A stretch of DNA of 58,888 bases, taken from positions 1 through 58,888 of the forward strand of contig JAEUTU010000008.1 in assembly GCA_016786925.1 (NCBI GenBank), read 5' to 3'. The notes below the pieces were generated by a model, which saw only the letters and a program-made list of their open reading frames with translations, did no database searches and was not told the origin of the DNA. Both the position numbers and the translations under genes were made by a program. This DNA comes from Bacteroidia bacterium. GTDB lineage: Bacteria > Bacteroidota > Bacteroidia > 2-12-FULL-35-15. This document shows positions 24,558-33,889 of this stretch, piece by piece. How positions within the stretch are numbered: position 1 is the first letter of the stretch; each line of letters opens with the position of its first letter.

Positions 24558-27008
24558 ATGTATTTGAAACGCATACTATTTGTTTTATCTATTTTATTAC
24601 TAAGCAATTCGATTTCGATCGCTCAGCAAACCGGTGTTTTAAAAGGGCAGGTTCGTGATGCGGTATCAAAAGAATTACTTCCCGGTGCTACTTTCCAGTT
24701 ATTAAGTAATCTGGCCAAAGGAACCGTTACCGATATTGATGGTAACTATTCGATGGTGTTAGATACAGGCTATCATAAATTGGTTTGTAATTATATTGGT
24801 TATGTGCCAGATACTTTTTCAATACATATTGCCGCAAATGCTATTGCAGAGAAAAATATTCAATTAAAAGTGGTTGGAAAATTTTTAGAAACAATTGTTG
24901 TTTCATCCGGTAAGTTTGATCAAAAGCTGGAAGAGATGACAGTATCCATGGAGGTGATCAAACCTGCATTGATCAATAATAAAAATACAACATCGGTTGA
25001 AACGGCATTAGAGCAGGTGCCGGGTTTAACGATCATTGATAATGATCCTCAAATAAGAGGTGGAAGTGGTTTTACATTTGGAGTAGGAAGTCGTGTTGCC
25101 ATTGTTGTGGATGGAATCCCTCTTTTGAGTGGTGATGCCGGTCGCCCTGAGTGGAGTTACATCCCGGTTGAGAACATCGAGCAGATAGAGGTGATCAAAG
25201 GTGCTTCATCTGTATTATACGGTTCTTCTGCATTAAGTGGTGTAATTAATGTTCGTTCGGCTTATCCCAGAAGTAAACCAAAAACAGTTATTAATTATTC
25301 TGTTGGAAATTATAGTGTACCTCCATCTCCTGCTGAGAATTGGTACAATAAATCATTACCAGCCTTTACCAACTTAAATTTTTTGCATTCCCGCATAGTA
25401 AAAAACAATTTGGATGTAGTTGTAGGTGCAAATGTGAATGTTGATCAGGGCTACATCGGGCCGCCACCACCTGCACCATACATGCCTGTGGATTTGCAAA
25501 ATGCTTTATTGATCACTGATTCTATTCCCACATTTTCAAATCAGGATATGTTGAAGATCAGAGGACGCATGAATTTTAATTTACGTTATCGCTCTAAAAA
25601 AATCACCGGACTTAATTTTGGGATCAATGGAAATGGAATGTTGAATAAAACGAATATGGTCTTTGCCTGGTACAACGATTCGTTAGGATTGTATAAAGGT
25701 TATCCTGGAGCTGTGTTTTTGGAGGAACAGAAGATCTTCAATTTGGATCCATTCATTAAATATAATAATGGAAGAGGTGTGAGTCATAGTTTAACGACTC
25801 GTATATTCCATACTGATAATTTTATCACGAATAATCAATCAAACACAGGAACATTGTATTATGGTGAATATCAGTTGCAACGAAATTTTAAAGATCTGGA
25901 TTTCAATTTTACAGGCGGTGTTGTAGGAAGTATGGCCACTTCTTATTCGCAACTGTATGCTTCAAGTGGAACTCCCAACAATACGATTTCTAATGCTTCC
26001 GGGTATTTACAGGTGGATAAGAAGTTTTGGCATATTTTGAATATGAGTGGCGGATTCCGTTATGAATATTTTAAGATGAATACTCAACAAAGTGTTGTTG
26101 CACCCATCTTTAGAGCTGGTGCCAGCTTACAATTGTTCAAAGGAACTTTTGTCCGTACCTCCTACGGACAAGGATTCAGATATCCAACTATTACAGAGCG
26201 CTTCATCTCTACAAAAGCCGGATTGTTTGGTGTATTCCCTAATCCTGATCTAAAACCTGAAACCAGTAAAAGTTTTGAAGTGGGCTTAAAACAGGGCTTT
26301 AAGATCAAAGGCTTGATGGGATATATTGATGTTGCCGGTTTCTATCAGAAATATGAAAATACCATTGAGTATCTGTTTGGAGTGTGGGATCCTGCAGTGT
26401 CTTTGGTAGGATTTAAATTTTTGAATACAGGCGATTCACGTGTGCGGGGTGTAGATATGTCGATGGTACTATCAACCAACGAAAGCAATAAAAAGTTTGG
26501 TGTAACCGCTCTTTTGGGATACACTTATGTTGAGCCGGTATCACTGACACCTGATAGTATTTATGCAACTACTAAATCTATTCAGCCAGGACAACCTGGT
26601 CAGCAATTGAGCTATAAAAATAGTAGTATGGATACAACAGATAATATTCTGAAGTATCGCTTTAAGCACATGATCAAAGCCGATCTTGAATTTAAATTGT
26701 TTACCAAATTTGGACTTGGATTTAGCTACCGATATTATAGCCGAATGCAGAATATTGATAAAGCATTTACTGAAATAGAACAGTTGACGCACGATGCTTC
26801 TCCATATCTGGCAGAGATCAAGGCTGTTGATTATTGGAAAACACATGATGGGTTCCATATTTTTGATGCCCGTGCAAGTTTTCAGATGAACGAAAAACAA
26901 AAACTATCATTGATCTGTAATAATTTACTTAATACAGATTATTCTCTTCGACCTTTAAAGATCGAATCGCCACGAACAATTGCCCTTCAATATGTACTTA
27001 CGCTCTAA
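24558..27008 (+). CDS. TonB-dependent outer-membrane receptor
   Basis: The product of 816 residues has a signal peptide (to about SIAQQ), a CarboxypepD_reg-like domain (about 28-110, LKGQVRDAVSKELLPGATFQ), a plug domain (about 125-235, VETALEQVPGLTIID, VIKGASSVLYGSSALSGVIN), then a 22-strand type barrel with TITERFISTKAGLFGVFPNP and LKPETSKSFEVGLKQG. It has no SusD partner beside it, so it is not a polysaccharide-utilisation SusC; the plug and barrel resemble siderophore, cobalamin or metal receptors. The ligand is unknown. A weak terminator follows at 27030. Confidence 0.92.
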   Translation: MYLKRILFVLSILLLSNSISIAQQTGVLKGQVRDAVSKELLPGATFQLLSNLAKGTVTDIDGNYSMVLDTGYHKLVCNYIGYVPDTFSIHIAANAIAEKNIQLKVVGKFLETIVVSSGKFDQKLEEMTVSMEVIKPALINNKNTTSVETALEQVPGLTIIDNDPQIRGGSGFTFGVGSRVAIVVDGIPLLSGDAGRPEWSYIPVENIEQIEVIKGASSVLYGSSALSGVINVRSAYPRSKPKTVINYSVGNYSVPPSPAENWYNKSLPAFTNLNFLHSRIVKNNLDVVVGANVNVDQGYIGPPPPAPYMPVDLQNALLITDSIPTFSNQDMLKIRGRMNFNLRYRSKKITGLNFGINGNGMLNKTNMVFAWYNDSLGLYKGYPGAVFLEEQKIFNLDPFIKYNNGRGVSHSLTTRIFHTDNFITNNQSNTGTLYYGEYQLQRNFKDLDFNFTGGVVGSMATSYSQLYASSGTPNNTISNASGYLQVDKKFWHILNMSGGFRYEYFKMNTQQSVVAPIFRAGASLQLFKGTFVRTSYGQGFRYPTITERFISTKAGLFGVFPNPDLKPETSKSFEVGLKQGFKIKGLMGYIDVAGFYQKYENTIEYLFGVWDPAVSLVGFKFLNTGDSRVRGVDMSMVLSTNESNKKFGVTALLGYTYVEPVSLTPDSIYATTKSIQPGQPGQQLSYKNSSMDTTDNILKYRFKHMIKADLEFKLFTKFGLGFSYRYYSRMQNIDKAFTEIEQLTHDASPYLAEIKAVDYWKTHDGFHIFDARASFQMNEKQKLSLICNNLLNTDYSLRPLKIESPRTIALQYVLTL

Positions 27009-27029
27009 TTCTGGTCTTGCATAATCAGT

Positions 27030-27053
27030 AAATGGTCTAAAAAAACCATTTTT
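27030..27053 (+). terminator. Weak terminator after the TonB receptor gene
   Basis: AAATGGT (27030-27036) pairs with ACCATTT (27045-27051) and a short T-run follows. The short stem makes it a weak candidate. Confidence 0.5.
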
Positions 27054-27141
27054 AGGGTATCAGCTATCGGATTATTTAGTAAAATTGTATCCGATTTCAG
27101 TTCAATTGTCAACTAGCAAACTAAATACAGCAGAGAAAAAC

Positions 27142-28008
27142 ATGGCTCAAGGCAATAAAGTGCGCGATTATGCTATGTTTATGAAGTTTCGATTAGCATC
27201 CTTAGTGGTACTTTCGGCTGCTATTGGCTATGTTGCTGCGGTAGATGTGTTCAGTTGGAGTAATATGGGCTGGTTGGTCTTGGGCGGCTTTTTGGTAACA
27301 GGAGCATCCAACGGGTTTAACCAGATCATTGAAAAAGATCTTGATAAATTGATGGACAGAACCATGAACCGTCCTCTGCCTCAGGGTAGAATGACAGTGA
27401 CGGAAGGGATCATTCTTGCTTCAGTTACCGGTATCATTGGAACAGCTATTTTATGGATATTCATGAATCCATTAAGTGGAATTTTAGGTTTCTTAGCCTT
27501 AGTTCTCTATACATTTGTTTATACTCCCTTAAAAAGGATCACCCCATTTGCTGTATTTGTAGGAGCTTTTCCGGGAGCAATTCCTCCATTATTAGGATGT
27601 GTAGCAGCTACTTCAGGCTTTGGCGAGATACCGTTGCTGGGTTGGATCCTGTTTGTCGGACAATTTATGTGGCAGTTTCCCCATTTTTGGGCTATTGCAT
27701 GGGTGTTGGATGACGATTATAAAAAAGCAGGCTTTAAAATGCTCCCTTCTGCCGGTGGTAGAGATAAAGGAAGTGCTTTCCAGATATTGGTGTATACCTT
27801 GTTTTTATACCCGATCAGCCTTTTACCGGTTATGTTCCATTATTCAGGAACAGCTTCAGCTTTTGTCATTTCAGCTTGCAGTCTTTACTTTTTATATCAA
27901 GCTTACCAGTTATATAAAGAATGTACCGTTGAAGCTGCCCGCAGACTGATGTTCGGCTCATTTATTTATTTACCGCTGGTTCAGCTCGCGGTTATGATTG
28001 GAAAATAG
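27142..28008 (+). CDS. ctaB: Protoheme IX farnesyltransferase (heme O synthase)
   Basis: This UbiA-family membrane prenyltransferase adds a farnesyl group to heme B to form heme O for the terminal oxidase. The product of 288 residues has about nine spans. The first Asp-rich site is NGFNQIIEKDLDKLMDRTMN followed by RPLPQG. The second is WVLDDDYKKAGFKMLPSAGG. I use the ATG at 27142; a TTG at 27085 would add 19 polar residues. It is the first gene of the oxidase cluster, 7 bases before a subunit III gene. The synonym cyoE also applies. Confidence 0.94.
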   Translation: MAQGNKVRDYAMFMKFRLASLVVLSAAIGYVAAVDVFSWSNMGWLVLGGFLVTGASNGFNQIIEKDLDKLMDRTMNRPLPQGRMTVTEGIILASVTGIIGTAILWIFMNPLSGILGFLALVLYTFVYTPLKRITPFAVFVGAFPGAIPPLLGCVAATSGFGEIPLLGWILFVGQFMWQFPHFWAIAWVLDDDYKKAGFKMLPSAGGRDKGSAFQILVYTLFLYPISLLPVMFHYSGTASAFVISACSLYFLYQAYQLYKECTVEAARRLMFGSFIYLPLVQLAVMIGK

Positions 28009-28015
28009 AATTATC

Positions 28016-28603
28016 ATGGAAGAAACAATGTCAATTCAGGAAGAAAAAAAGATCACCCGCGAAAAGGTGGCAAAGCCAATGTTGTATGTGGGAATGATAG
28101 GCATGGTCATGATCTTTGCATCTTTAACAAGTGCCTATATTGTCCGCCAAAAAAAAGGCGACTGGATGCAGTTTGATCTGCCTCAAATGTTCTACATCAG
28201 TACAGCCATAATCATAATTAGCAGTGTTTCAATGAATTGGACATTGTCAGCTGCCAAAAAGAACGATTTTAAATCGATCAAATTAGGTGCATTGATCACT
28301 CTTTTATTGGGTTTAGCCTTTGTCGTTACTCAGTTTCAGGCCTGGGGAGCACTGGTAGATCAAAAAGTGTTTTTTGCCGGGAAGTATAGCAATGCTTCAG
28401 GTTCCTTCTTGTATGTGCTTACAGGCCTCCACCTGCTGCATTTGGCCGGGGGAATTATTTCGATTTTCGTAGTTTGGATTAAATCTACACAACAAAAGTA
28501 TAACTCCGAAAACCTTTTAGGGATAAGGCTTTGCGCAATTTTTTGGCACTTTTTAGATCTTTTGTGGATTTATTTATTCGTATTTTTATTATTTCAGCGT
28601 TGA
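28016..28603 (+). CDS. Cytochrome c oxidase subunit III-like protein (first copy)
   Basis: This product of about 195 residues has five hydrophobic spans in the subunit III fold: MIFASLTSAYIVRQKKGDWM, FYISTAIIIISSVSMNWTL, LLLGLAFVVTQFQAW, FLYVLTGLHLLHLAGGIISI and the end IFWHFLDLLWIYLFVFLLF. The GLHLLHL and WHFLDLLWIYLF motifs are diagnostic. It is shorter than the next gene and is one of a tandem pair usual in Bacteroidota caa3-type clusters. I use the ATG at 28016 rather than the TTG at 27998. Subunits I and II are not in the window. Confidence 0.9.
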   Translation: MEETMSIQEEKKITREKVAKPMLYVGMIGMVMIFASLTSAYIVRQKKGDWMQFDLPQMFYISTAIIIISSVSMNWTLSAAKKNDFKSIKLGALITLLLGLAFVVTQFQAWGALVDQKVFFAGKYSNASGSFLYVLTGLHLLHLAGGIISIFVVWIKSTQQKYNSENLLGIRLCAIFWHFLDLLWIYLFVFLLFQR

Positions 28604-28672
28604 AATTTCAAGTAAAATTTGCATATTAGCACCCGAAAATTTAGTTAAAAAAATATAATTTTAGTAAAAAGT

Positions 28673-29395
28673 ATGGCAAGTCACGCAGTAGAAACAGAAA
28701 CAGGCTCTCCTTGGAGTGGTGGAAAATCACCATTTGGCGTTAGTTACGGAAAAATGATGATGTGGTTTTTCCTTGTGTCCGATGCATTAACATTCTCCGG
28801 ATTACTGGCAGCATATGGCTTTATGCGTCATAAACATCCTGAAGTATGGCCTAACCCGGGCGATGTGTTTACACACTTCCCTTTTTATGATGGACACATT
28901 CCATTGGCTTACGTAGGTTTAATGACCTTGATCCTGATCATGTCTTCAGTAACAATGGTATTAGCTGTAGAGGCAGGTCATAGAAACGATAAGAGAAAAG
29001 TAATTATCTGGATGTTGTTGACCATTATTGGTGGTGCAATGTTCGTTGGTTCTCAAGCTTGGGAGTGGTATCACTTCATTGTTGGAACTGATCATGGTGC
29101 TGTTCGCAGTGTATTTGAAAATGGTGAGTGGGTAGAGAAAACAGTTTATGGTGCAAATATGACCGTAAATGAGTATGGTTTACCTGTATTTGCTAATTTC
29201 TTCTTCTTTATTACCGGTTTCCACGGTTTCCACGTATTCAGCGGTGTTATCATTAACATTATTATTTTCATCAATGTTGTGAACGGTACTTACGAAAAGC
29301 GTGGTCACTACGAAATGGTTGAAAAAACAGGTTTATACTGGCACTTTGTGGATTTAGTATGGGTGTTCGTATTTACATTCTTCTATTTATTGTAA
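28673..29395 (+). CDS. Cytochrome c oxidase subunit III (second copy)
   Basis: The product is 240 residues. The motifs include MMMWFFLVSDALTFSGLLAA, a long middle loop not seen in the first copy (about residues 135-170, GTDHGAVRSVFENGEWVEKT), then FFITGFHGFHVFSGVIINI and LYWHFVDLVWVFVFTFFYLL. Subunit III supports proton uptake and stability of the heme-copper oxidase in the inner membrane. It lies 69 bases after the first copy and 36 before subunit IV, so all three are probably co-transcribed. Confidence 0.92.
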   Translation: MASHAVETETGSPWSGGKSPFGVSYGKMMMWFFLVSDALTFSGLLAAYGFMRHKHPEVWPNPGDVFTHFPFYDGHIPLAYVGLMTLILIMSSVTMVLAVEAGHRNDKRKVIIWMLLTIIGGAMFVGSQAWEWYHFIVGTDHGAVRSVFENGEWVEKTVYGANMTVNEYGLPVFANFFFFITGFHGFHVFSGVIINIIIFINVVNGTYEKRGHYEMVEKTGLYWHFVDLVWVFVFTFFYLL

Positions 29396-29431
29396 CAGAA
29401 AAAGTTTTAAATTTAATAGCATATATACATT

Positions 29432-29938
29432 ATGGAATTTCACGATAACTACCCACAGTATGAGCTAATGGCTCATCATAGCGAAGAAGAAGGTAAGAAA
29501 AAGCGCAGAAAATTATGGAATGTTTTCTGGATCATGCTTGGTGTTACCATTGTTGAGTTGATCATTGGTTTCAAAGCTTCTGAATGGCATTTGTTGAATG
29601 AAGACAGAACTTCATCTTCTACTTTGAAAGTTATTTTCATCGGTTTAACCATTGTTAAAGCATTTTACATTGTAATGAGCTTTATGCACTTGGGTGATGA
29701 GAAGAAATGGTTGAAATATTCTGTTTTGGTACCTTATATCGTGTTCATCCTTTATTTAGTTTACATTATTGTTGGTGAGTCTACTTACAGTATGGAACAT
29801 AAAGAAAAAATGGATGAGTTGATCGTTAAACAAAAGATCGAATTGAATGAGGCTGCTAAGCACGGTGGTCACGGAGCTCCTGCATCACATGATGCGCATA
29901 GCGAAGGTGAAAAACCGGCTGAAGAAGCTCATCACTAA
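29432..29938 (+). CDS. Cytochrome c oxidase subunit IV-like protein
   Basis: The product of 168 residues has three hydrophobic spans (WNVFWIMLGVTIVELIIGF, VIFIGLTIVKAFYIVMSFMH and KYSVLVPYIVFILYLVYIIV). This is the pattern of the small caa3/prokaryotic subunit IV family, which helps assemble the oxidase. The C-terminal tail (about 140-168) is hydrophilic and His/Ala/Glu-rich (HGGHGAPASHDAHSEGEK), unusual in length and possibly metal-binding or disordered. It ends the first part of the cluster: a strong terminator follows, then a new promoter. Confidence 0.85.
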   Translation: MEFHDNYPQYELMAHHSEEEGKKKRRKLWNVFWIMLGVTIVELIIGFKASEWHLLNEDRTSSSTLKVIFIGLTIVKAFYIVMSFMHLGDEKKWLKYSVLVPYIVFILYLVYIIVGESTYSMEHKEKMDELIVKQKIELNEAAKHGGHGAPASHDAHSEGEKPAEEAHH

Positions 29939-29957
29939 AAAGATATTTTAATATGTT

Positions 29958-29990
29958 AAAATGGCTCGCAAACTTTTGCGAGCCATTTTT
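29958..29990 (+). terminator. Intrinsic terminator after subunit IV
   Basis: AAAATGGCTCGCAAA pairs with TTTGCGAGCCATTTT (29958-29972 with 29975-29989; in practice the innermost pairs open to form the loop) and T follows. The -33 element of the next promoter lies in its 3' arm. Confidence 0.85.
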
Positions 29991-30003
29991 GTTTGTACTT
30001 TTG
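29975..30003 (+). promoter_or_regulatory. Promoter for sco and downstream genes
   Basis: TTTG (29975-29978), a 17-base spacer and TACTTTTG (29996-30003) fit the consensus. The leader to the ATG at 30029 is about 15-20 bases. Confidence 0.5.
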
Positions 30004-30028
30004 CGGGGCAAATGATCGCCTCGACAAA

Positions 30029-30709
30029 ATGAAGAAAAAGATAATCATACTATTATTCCTGCTTACATTCCCTTCTGTATTTTATGTGCTGTTGACAACC
30101 GGGAAGCATAACTTTATACATCTCCCTTATTTTGGAATAAAAGAATTGGCTCCGAATGGAAAGGATACAATATACCATTCGATTAAACCATTCAGTTTTA
30201 TTAATCAGGACGGGAAAGTAATTACGGATAAAGATTATGAAGGCAAGATCTATGTGGCAGATTATTTTTTTGCTACTTGCCAAACCATTTGTCCTAAAAT
30301 GGCAACAGAGCTTCAGCGTGTACAAGATAAATTTGCGTATACAAAAGGATTGGTTCAGATCTTATCACATACTGTTAATCCGGAGAACGATTCTGTTCCT
30401 GTTTTGAAAACCTATTCAAACATGGTACATGCCGATAATTCGATCTGGAATTTTGTGACCGGAGATAAGAAGCAGTTATATGAAATGGCTCGTGAATCTT
30501 ACCTTGTGAATGCAATGGAGGGAGATGGTGGTCCGGATGATTTTATTCATAGTGAATTTTTTATTTTGGTAGATAAAGAGAAACATATTCGTGGGATCTA
30601 TGATGGAACTGATATCAAGGCCGTGAATGAGCTATTGGATGATATTAAAGTATTGATAGCGGAGTACACGATCAAAGAAAATAAAGAGAAAAATAAACGA
30701 ATAAAGTAA
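30029..30709 (+). CDS. SCO-family copper chaperone
   Basis: SCO proteins load the CuA centre of cytochrome oxidase subunit II or act as thiol reductases at the membrane. The 226-residue product has one N-terminal membrane anchor (MKKKIIILLFLLTFPSVFYV), a thioredoxin-like fold with the copper motif FFATCQTICPKM (CxxxC), and the conserved His in DDFIHSEFFILVDK. The ATG at 30029 is preferred to a TTG at 29993 in the promoter. Placement after the oxidase subunit genes fits the role. The stop is one base from the DUF420 ATG. Confidence 0.92.
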   Translation: MKKKIIILLFLLTFPSVFYVLLTTGKHNFIHLPYFGIKELAPNGKDTIYHSIKPFSFINQDGKVITDKDYEGKIYVADYFFATCQTICPKMATELQRVQDKFAYTKGLVQILSHTVNPENDSVPVLKTYSNMVHADNSIWNFVTGDKKQLYEMARESYLVNAMEGDGGPDDFIHSEFFILVDKEKHIRGIYDGTDIKAVNELLDDIKVLIAEYTIKENKEKNKRIK

Positions 30710-30710
30710 T

Positions 30711-31247
30711 ATGCTGAATAACGATAAATTGGTTTTTAGAATTGTAATGGCACTTTCACTTGTAGTGTTTGTGGCTGTCATTATCTTGAATAAAAAGATC
30801 CTTCCGGTGCCTGAAGTAATCCCTTCGTTTGTTTACAAGCTGCCAAAGTTGAATGCTCTGATCAACGGAACTTGCAGCTTGTTGTTATTGTTGTCACTAT
30901 ATTTTATCAAGCAGAAAAATATCGAACTGCATAAGAAATTAAACATCATTACATTTTGCTTATCGGCAGTATTCTTGCTTTCATACATAACCTATCATTG
31001 GATGGCAGAAGAAACAACATTTCCGGCTGATAACAGCTTACGTCCATTGTATTTAACAATCTTGATCAGTCATATCATATTAGCAGCCTTGGTATTGCCC
31101 TTGATCTTATTGTCTTTTCAAAAAGGATTACAGAATAATGTAGAGAAACATCGTAAACTGGTTCGTTTCGCATTCCCAATTTGGTTATATGTAACCATTA
31201 CGGGGGTGGTTGTGTATCTAATGATATCACCGTATTACGTTCATTAA
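30711..31247 (+). CDS. DUF420 membrane protein
   Basis: The product of 178 residues has five membrane spans with the DUF420 landmarks: LPKLNALINGTCSLLLLLSL, LHKKLNIITFCLSAVFLLSY, YITYHWMAEETTF, YLTILISHIILAALVLPLIL and KHRKLVRFAFPIWLYVTITG. The conserved His residues in HKK, YHW, SHI and KHRK suggest heme or metal contact, as in the related CtaG/CtaM-type assembly proteins; the exact role is not established. It is translationally linked to sco (one-base gap). Confidence 0.88.
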   Translation: MLNNDKLVFRIVMALSLVVFVAVIILNKKILPVPEVIPSFVYKLPKLNALINGTCSLLLLLSLYFIKQKNIELHKKLNIITFCLSAVFLLSYITYHWMAEETTFPADNSLRPLYLTILISHIILAALVLPLILLSFQKGLQNNVEKHRKLVRFAFPIWLYVTITGVVVYLMISPYYVH

Positions 31248-31302
31248 TGATTTCTATCAGTATCTAATTAGATTCATACTTTTTGAGTAAATTTGTATTG
31301 TA

Positions 31303-31584
31303 TTGAAAACAAAAAAGATCATATCCTTATTTTTAATTTTTGCTTTTATCATTCTGAGCAAAGCAAGTTCTTTTGCTCAATGCTCCATGTGTAAAGCTAC
31401 AGCAGAAAGCGATCTGGATGGTGGTGGTTCCATTGCCAATGGATTAAATACGGGTATTCTGTATTTGATGGCAGTGCCGTACATAATTCTAATGCTTGGA
31501 GCATATTTCTTTTTTAAGAAACCCATCGATGCCAAGATCAAAGCCTGGAAGCAAAAACATTTTCCTGCAAAATCAGGAAACTAA
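31303..31584 (+). CDS. Small membrane protein with CxxC motif
   Basis: The 93-residue product starts at a TTG (31303), as no ATG fits ahead of the signal segment MKTKKIISLFLIFAFIILSK. After it comes AQCSMCKATAESDLDGGGS with a CxxC motif, then one membrane span (ILYLMAVPYIILMLGAYFFF) and a basic tail. A -7 element (TAAATTTG, 31288-31295) ends only seven bases before the TTG, so the message may be nearly leaderless. Position after DUF420 suggests a role in oxidase assembly, but that is inference. It overlaps the convergent gene by four bases. Confidence 0.72.
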   Translation: MKTKKIISLFLIFAFIILSKASSFAQCSMCKATAESDLDGGGSIANGLNTGILYLMAVPYIILMLGAYFFFKKPIDAKIKAWKQKHFPAKSGN

Positions 31585-33581
31585 ATTTTTATTCCAATAA
31601 TACATACATCATCTACTTGTTCTAAGTTGCCTTTCCAATTTTCCAAGGCAAACTCTAATTCATTTTTAATTTTAGTAGGCTCAATCGTTTGGTGTTCTAT
31701 AATTAATTCTTTTAATGCTTTATACTTAAACTTTTTTCCTTTTGGTCCGCCAAATTGATCTGCGAAGCCATCAGTAATTAAATAAATAGAATCTCCCTTT
31801 GAAAGCTGAATAGTATGAGTTGAAAATAAGTCAGAGCTATCTGTTTTCCCTATAGGCTGTTTGTTTGGTGCAATTTCTTTAAATGTATTATTTGTAATGT
31901 ACCATAATGGATTATTGGCTCCCGCCCATTTGATCTCGTTGGTTCTTTGATTGATGGAGCAGAGTGAAATATCCATTCCATCGCTCACATTTTTGTCGCT
32001 TTTTGCAAATGTTTCTAATACCAACTCTTTTGTTTTGTCGAGAATTTTCCCGGGCTCGGTAATGTTAAATTCCAGCACAGCTCTGTTCAGAGCATTGCTA
32101 CAGACTACACTCACAAGTGCACCTGGAACTCCGTGTCCGGTACAATCGGCTACTGCAACAAACACCAAGTCATTTTTGTACTCTAACCAATAAAAGTCGC
32201 CTGCTACAATATCTTTTGGTTTGTATAAAATAAAACTATTCGGGAAGTACGTTGTAAATGTCTTAGTTGCAGGTAGTATTGCATCTTGTAATCTTTTTGC
32301 ATAAACAATGGAATCTAAAACTTCCTTTTGTTTCTCTTCAACAATCGCTTTTTGATGTTCGATAATTTGCTTTTGTTTTCTTGTTAGTCGAAGTCTGTTA
32401 AAGATAAAAAGGGTTAAAAACAAGGCTAATATTAATCCAATACCAATTGAAACAGATACTATTTTTTGTTTGTCTTTTTGCTCGTCAGCAATAGCTAGTT
32501 GTTTTTCGTGTTCTTTTTCATCTAAAGCTTTTTGCTTTTCATAGTTGTATTGAATTTCTTGTTTTAAAATTTCCTTTTGGTTACTCTCGCGGTTGATACT
32601 GTCTTTATATGTCACAACCAACTCATGCATATTTAGCGCTTCTTTAGATTTGTTTTGATCTTTGTAATTTAAATACAAGGAAGTAGCAGCGTCCATCCCT
32701 TCCACTAAAAATCCTTTTTCTTTGGAAAGTAAAAGTGCCTTTTGGGCATATAATTCGGCTTTATCATGCTGACCGTTTTCTAAATAGATATTTCCAATAT
32801 TCGTAAGTGTAATCGCAACACCTTTCATATTACCTATTTTTTCTTTTATTTCAAGACTTTTGGTATAATATTCAATTGCCTTTTCTCTGTTCCCTTGATC
32901 ATTGTATATTGCTCCAATATTATTTAAACAATATGCGACACCTAGTTCATCTTCAATTTCTTCGGCAATTTTCATTGCTTTGATGCAATAGTCAATTGCC
33001 ATCTCATATTTTTTTTGATCGGCATATATATTACTTAAGTTGTTGTAAGTAGTAGATATTCCATCTTTGTTACCAAGTTTAGTTTGTATTGCTAAACATT
33101 TGTTATAATAACTAATGGCTTTGTCATAATCCCCTTGTTCATAATAAATACTGCCAATATTGCCCAATGCAGATGATTTTCCATTTTCGTCTTGAAGTTC
33201 TTCTCTTAATTTTAAAGCACTTGTAAATGCGATAATTGCATTTGCGTAGTCACCTTGGTCAAGGTAATAGAGTCCAGTATTGTTAAGACCAGTTGCCAAT
33301 CTTTTTTTATAGCTGATTACTTCACTTGGACTAAGTTTGTTTGATTTTAAATTTGCTCCAGCTATTGAAATAATGGTTTGATTGATATCAAAATCAAGAA
33401 TAGGATTAGATACATAAATTAAATCATCCCATGCCATATAGGCATTTATTTTAATTGTATCTGATTCTGTAGTATTGATTACTTGTTTTAATGAATCAAT
33501 TGTTTTTTGATTATCATCAGATAACTGTGAAAAGCAAGGGGTAATAATAAACAGAAGAAAAATGGAGAAAATCTTTTTCAA
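31581..33581 (-). CDS. TPR-domain SpoIIE-type serine phosphatase
   Basis: The product is 666 residues. It has a signal peptide (MKKIFSIFLLFIITPCFSQ), about seven TPRs (roughly 95-330; NNTGLYYLDQGDYANAIIAF, NIGAIYNDQGNREKAIEYYT), a coiled linker, one membrane span (about 373-395, IVSVSIGIGLILALFLTLFI), a second coiled segment, and a SpoIIE/PP2C domain (about 440-666) with KPKDIVAGDFYWLE, VADCTGHGVPGALVS, GMDISLCSINQ and LITDGFADQFGG. It probably reads an extracytoplasmic signal by TPRs and dephosphorylates a partner, classically an anti-anti-sigma factor. No such partner gene is adjacent. It is closely similar in its catalytic part to the 44782 gene. Confidence 0.9.
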   Translation of the reverse strand: MKKIFSIFLLFIITPCFSQLSDDNQKTIDSLKQVINTTESDTIKINAYMAWDDLIYVSNPILDFDINQTIISIAGANLKSNKLSPSEVISYKKRLATGLNNTGLYYLDQGDYANAIIAFTSALKLREELQDENGKSSALGNIGSIYYEQGDYDKAISYYNKCLAIQTKLGNKDGISTTYNNLSNIYADQKKYEMAIDYCIKAMKIAEEIEDELGVAYCLNNIGAIYNDQGNREKAIEYYTKSLEIKEKIGNMKGVAITLTNIGNIYLENGQHDKAELYAQKALLLSKEKGFLVEGMDAATSLYLNYKDQNKSKEALNMHELVVTYKDSINRESNQKEILKQEIQYNYEKQKALDEKEHEKQLAIADEQKDKQKIVSVSIGIGLILALFLTLFIFNRLRLTRKQKQIIEHQKAIVEEKQKEVLDSIVYAKRLQDAILPATKTFTTYFPNSFILYKPKDIVAGDFYWLEYKNDLVFVAVADCTGHGVPGALVSVVCSNALNRAVLEFNITEPGKILDKTKELVLETFAKSDKNVSDGMDISLCSINQRTNEIKWAGANNPLWYITNNTFKEIAPNKQPIGKTDSSDLFSTHTIQLSKGDSIYLITDGFADQFGGPKGKKFKYKALKELIIEHQTIEPTKIKNELEFALENWKGNLEQVDDVCIIGIKI

Positions 33582-33689
33582 AGTAGTTTATGTTTCTACC
33601 AAATATATAAAAACTAATGTTGGAATCCAATTGCCACAGACCTTATTTGAAGGGACGGTGCATTATTGAATAAATTATATTCGATGGGT

Positions 33690-33717
33690 TTTGGTATTTG
33701 GTTTTTTATTACCTTTG
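33690..33717 (+). promoter_or_regulatory. Candidate promoter of the metH leader
   Basis: TTTG (33690-33693) and TACCTTTG (33710-33717), with a 16-base spacer, lie just upstream of the riboswitch. The expected start near 33724 is about ten bases before stem P1. Confidence 0.45.
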
Positions 33718-33733
33718 TATCAGTTCTTTAGAT

Positions 33734-33847
33734 ACTTATCCAGAAAGGTGGAGGGATAGCGCCCTGTGAAACCTTGACAACCCTGATTAATTTTTAAATT
33801 ATTTAGAAGGTGTCAATTCGCATTCGCCTTTGGCGAAATAGATAAGT
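33734..33847 (+). promoter_or_regulatory. SAM-I (S-box) riboswitch aptamer
   Basis: The S-box core is clear. P1 pairs ACTTATC (33734-33740) with GATAAGT (33841-33847). Inside are AGGTGGAGGGATAGCGCCCT, GTGAAACCTTGACAACC and AGAAGGTGTCAATTC, then a CGCCTTTGGCG hairpin. These match the conserved SAM-I motifs (GGAGGGA, TGAAACC, GGCAACC-like, AGGTGCCAATTC-like). SAM-I elements turn off methionine genes when S-adenosylmethionine is plentiful. It precedes metH, which supports the assignment. Confidence 0.93.
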
Positions 33848-33889
33848 CAGAAATAAATAATTGAAACGATTCAAAATCACATAATTTAT

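Noticed and set aside
24558..27008. SusC-type polysaccharide receptor
   Set aside because: No SusD gene follows and no carbohydrate enzymes are near.
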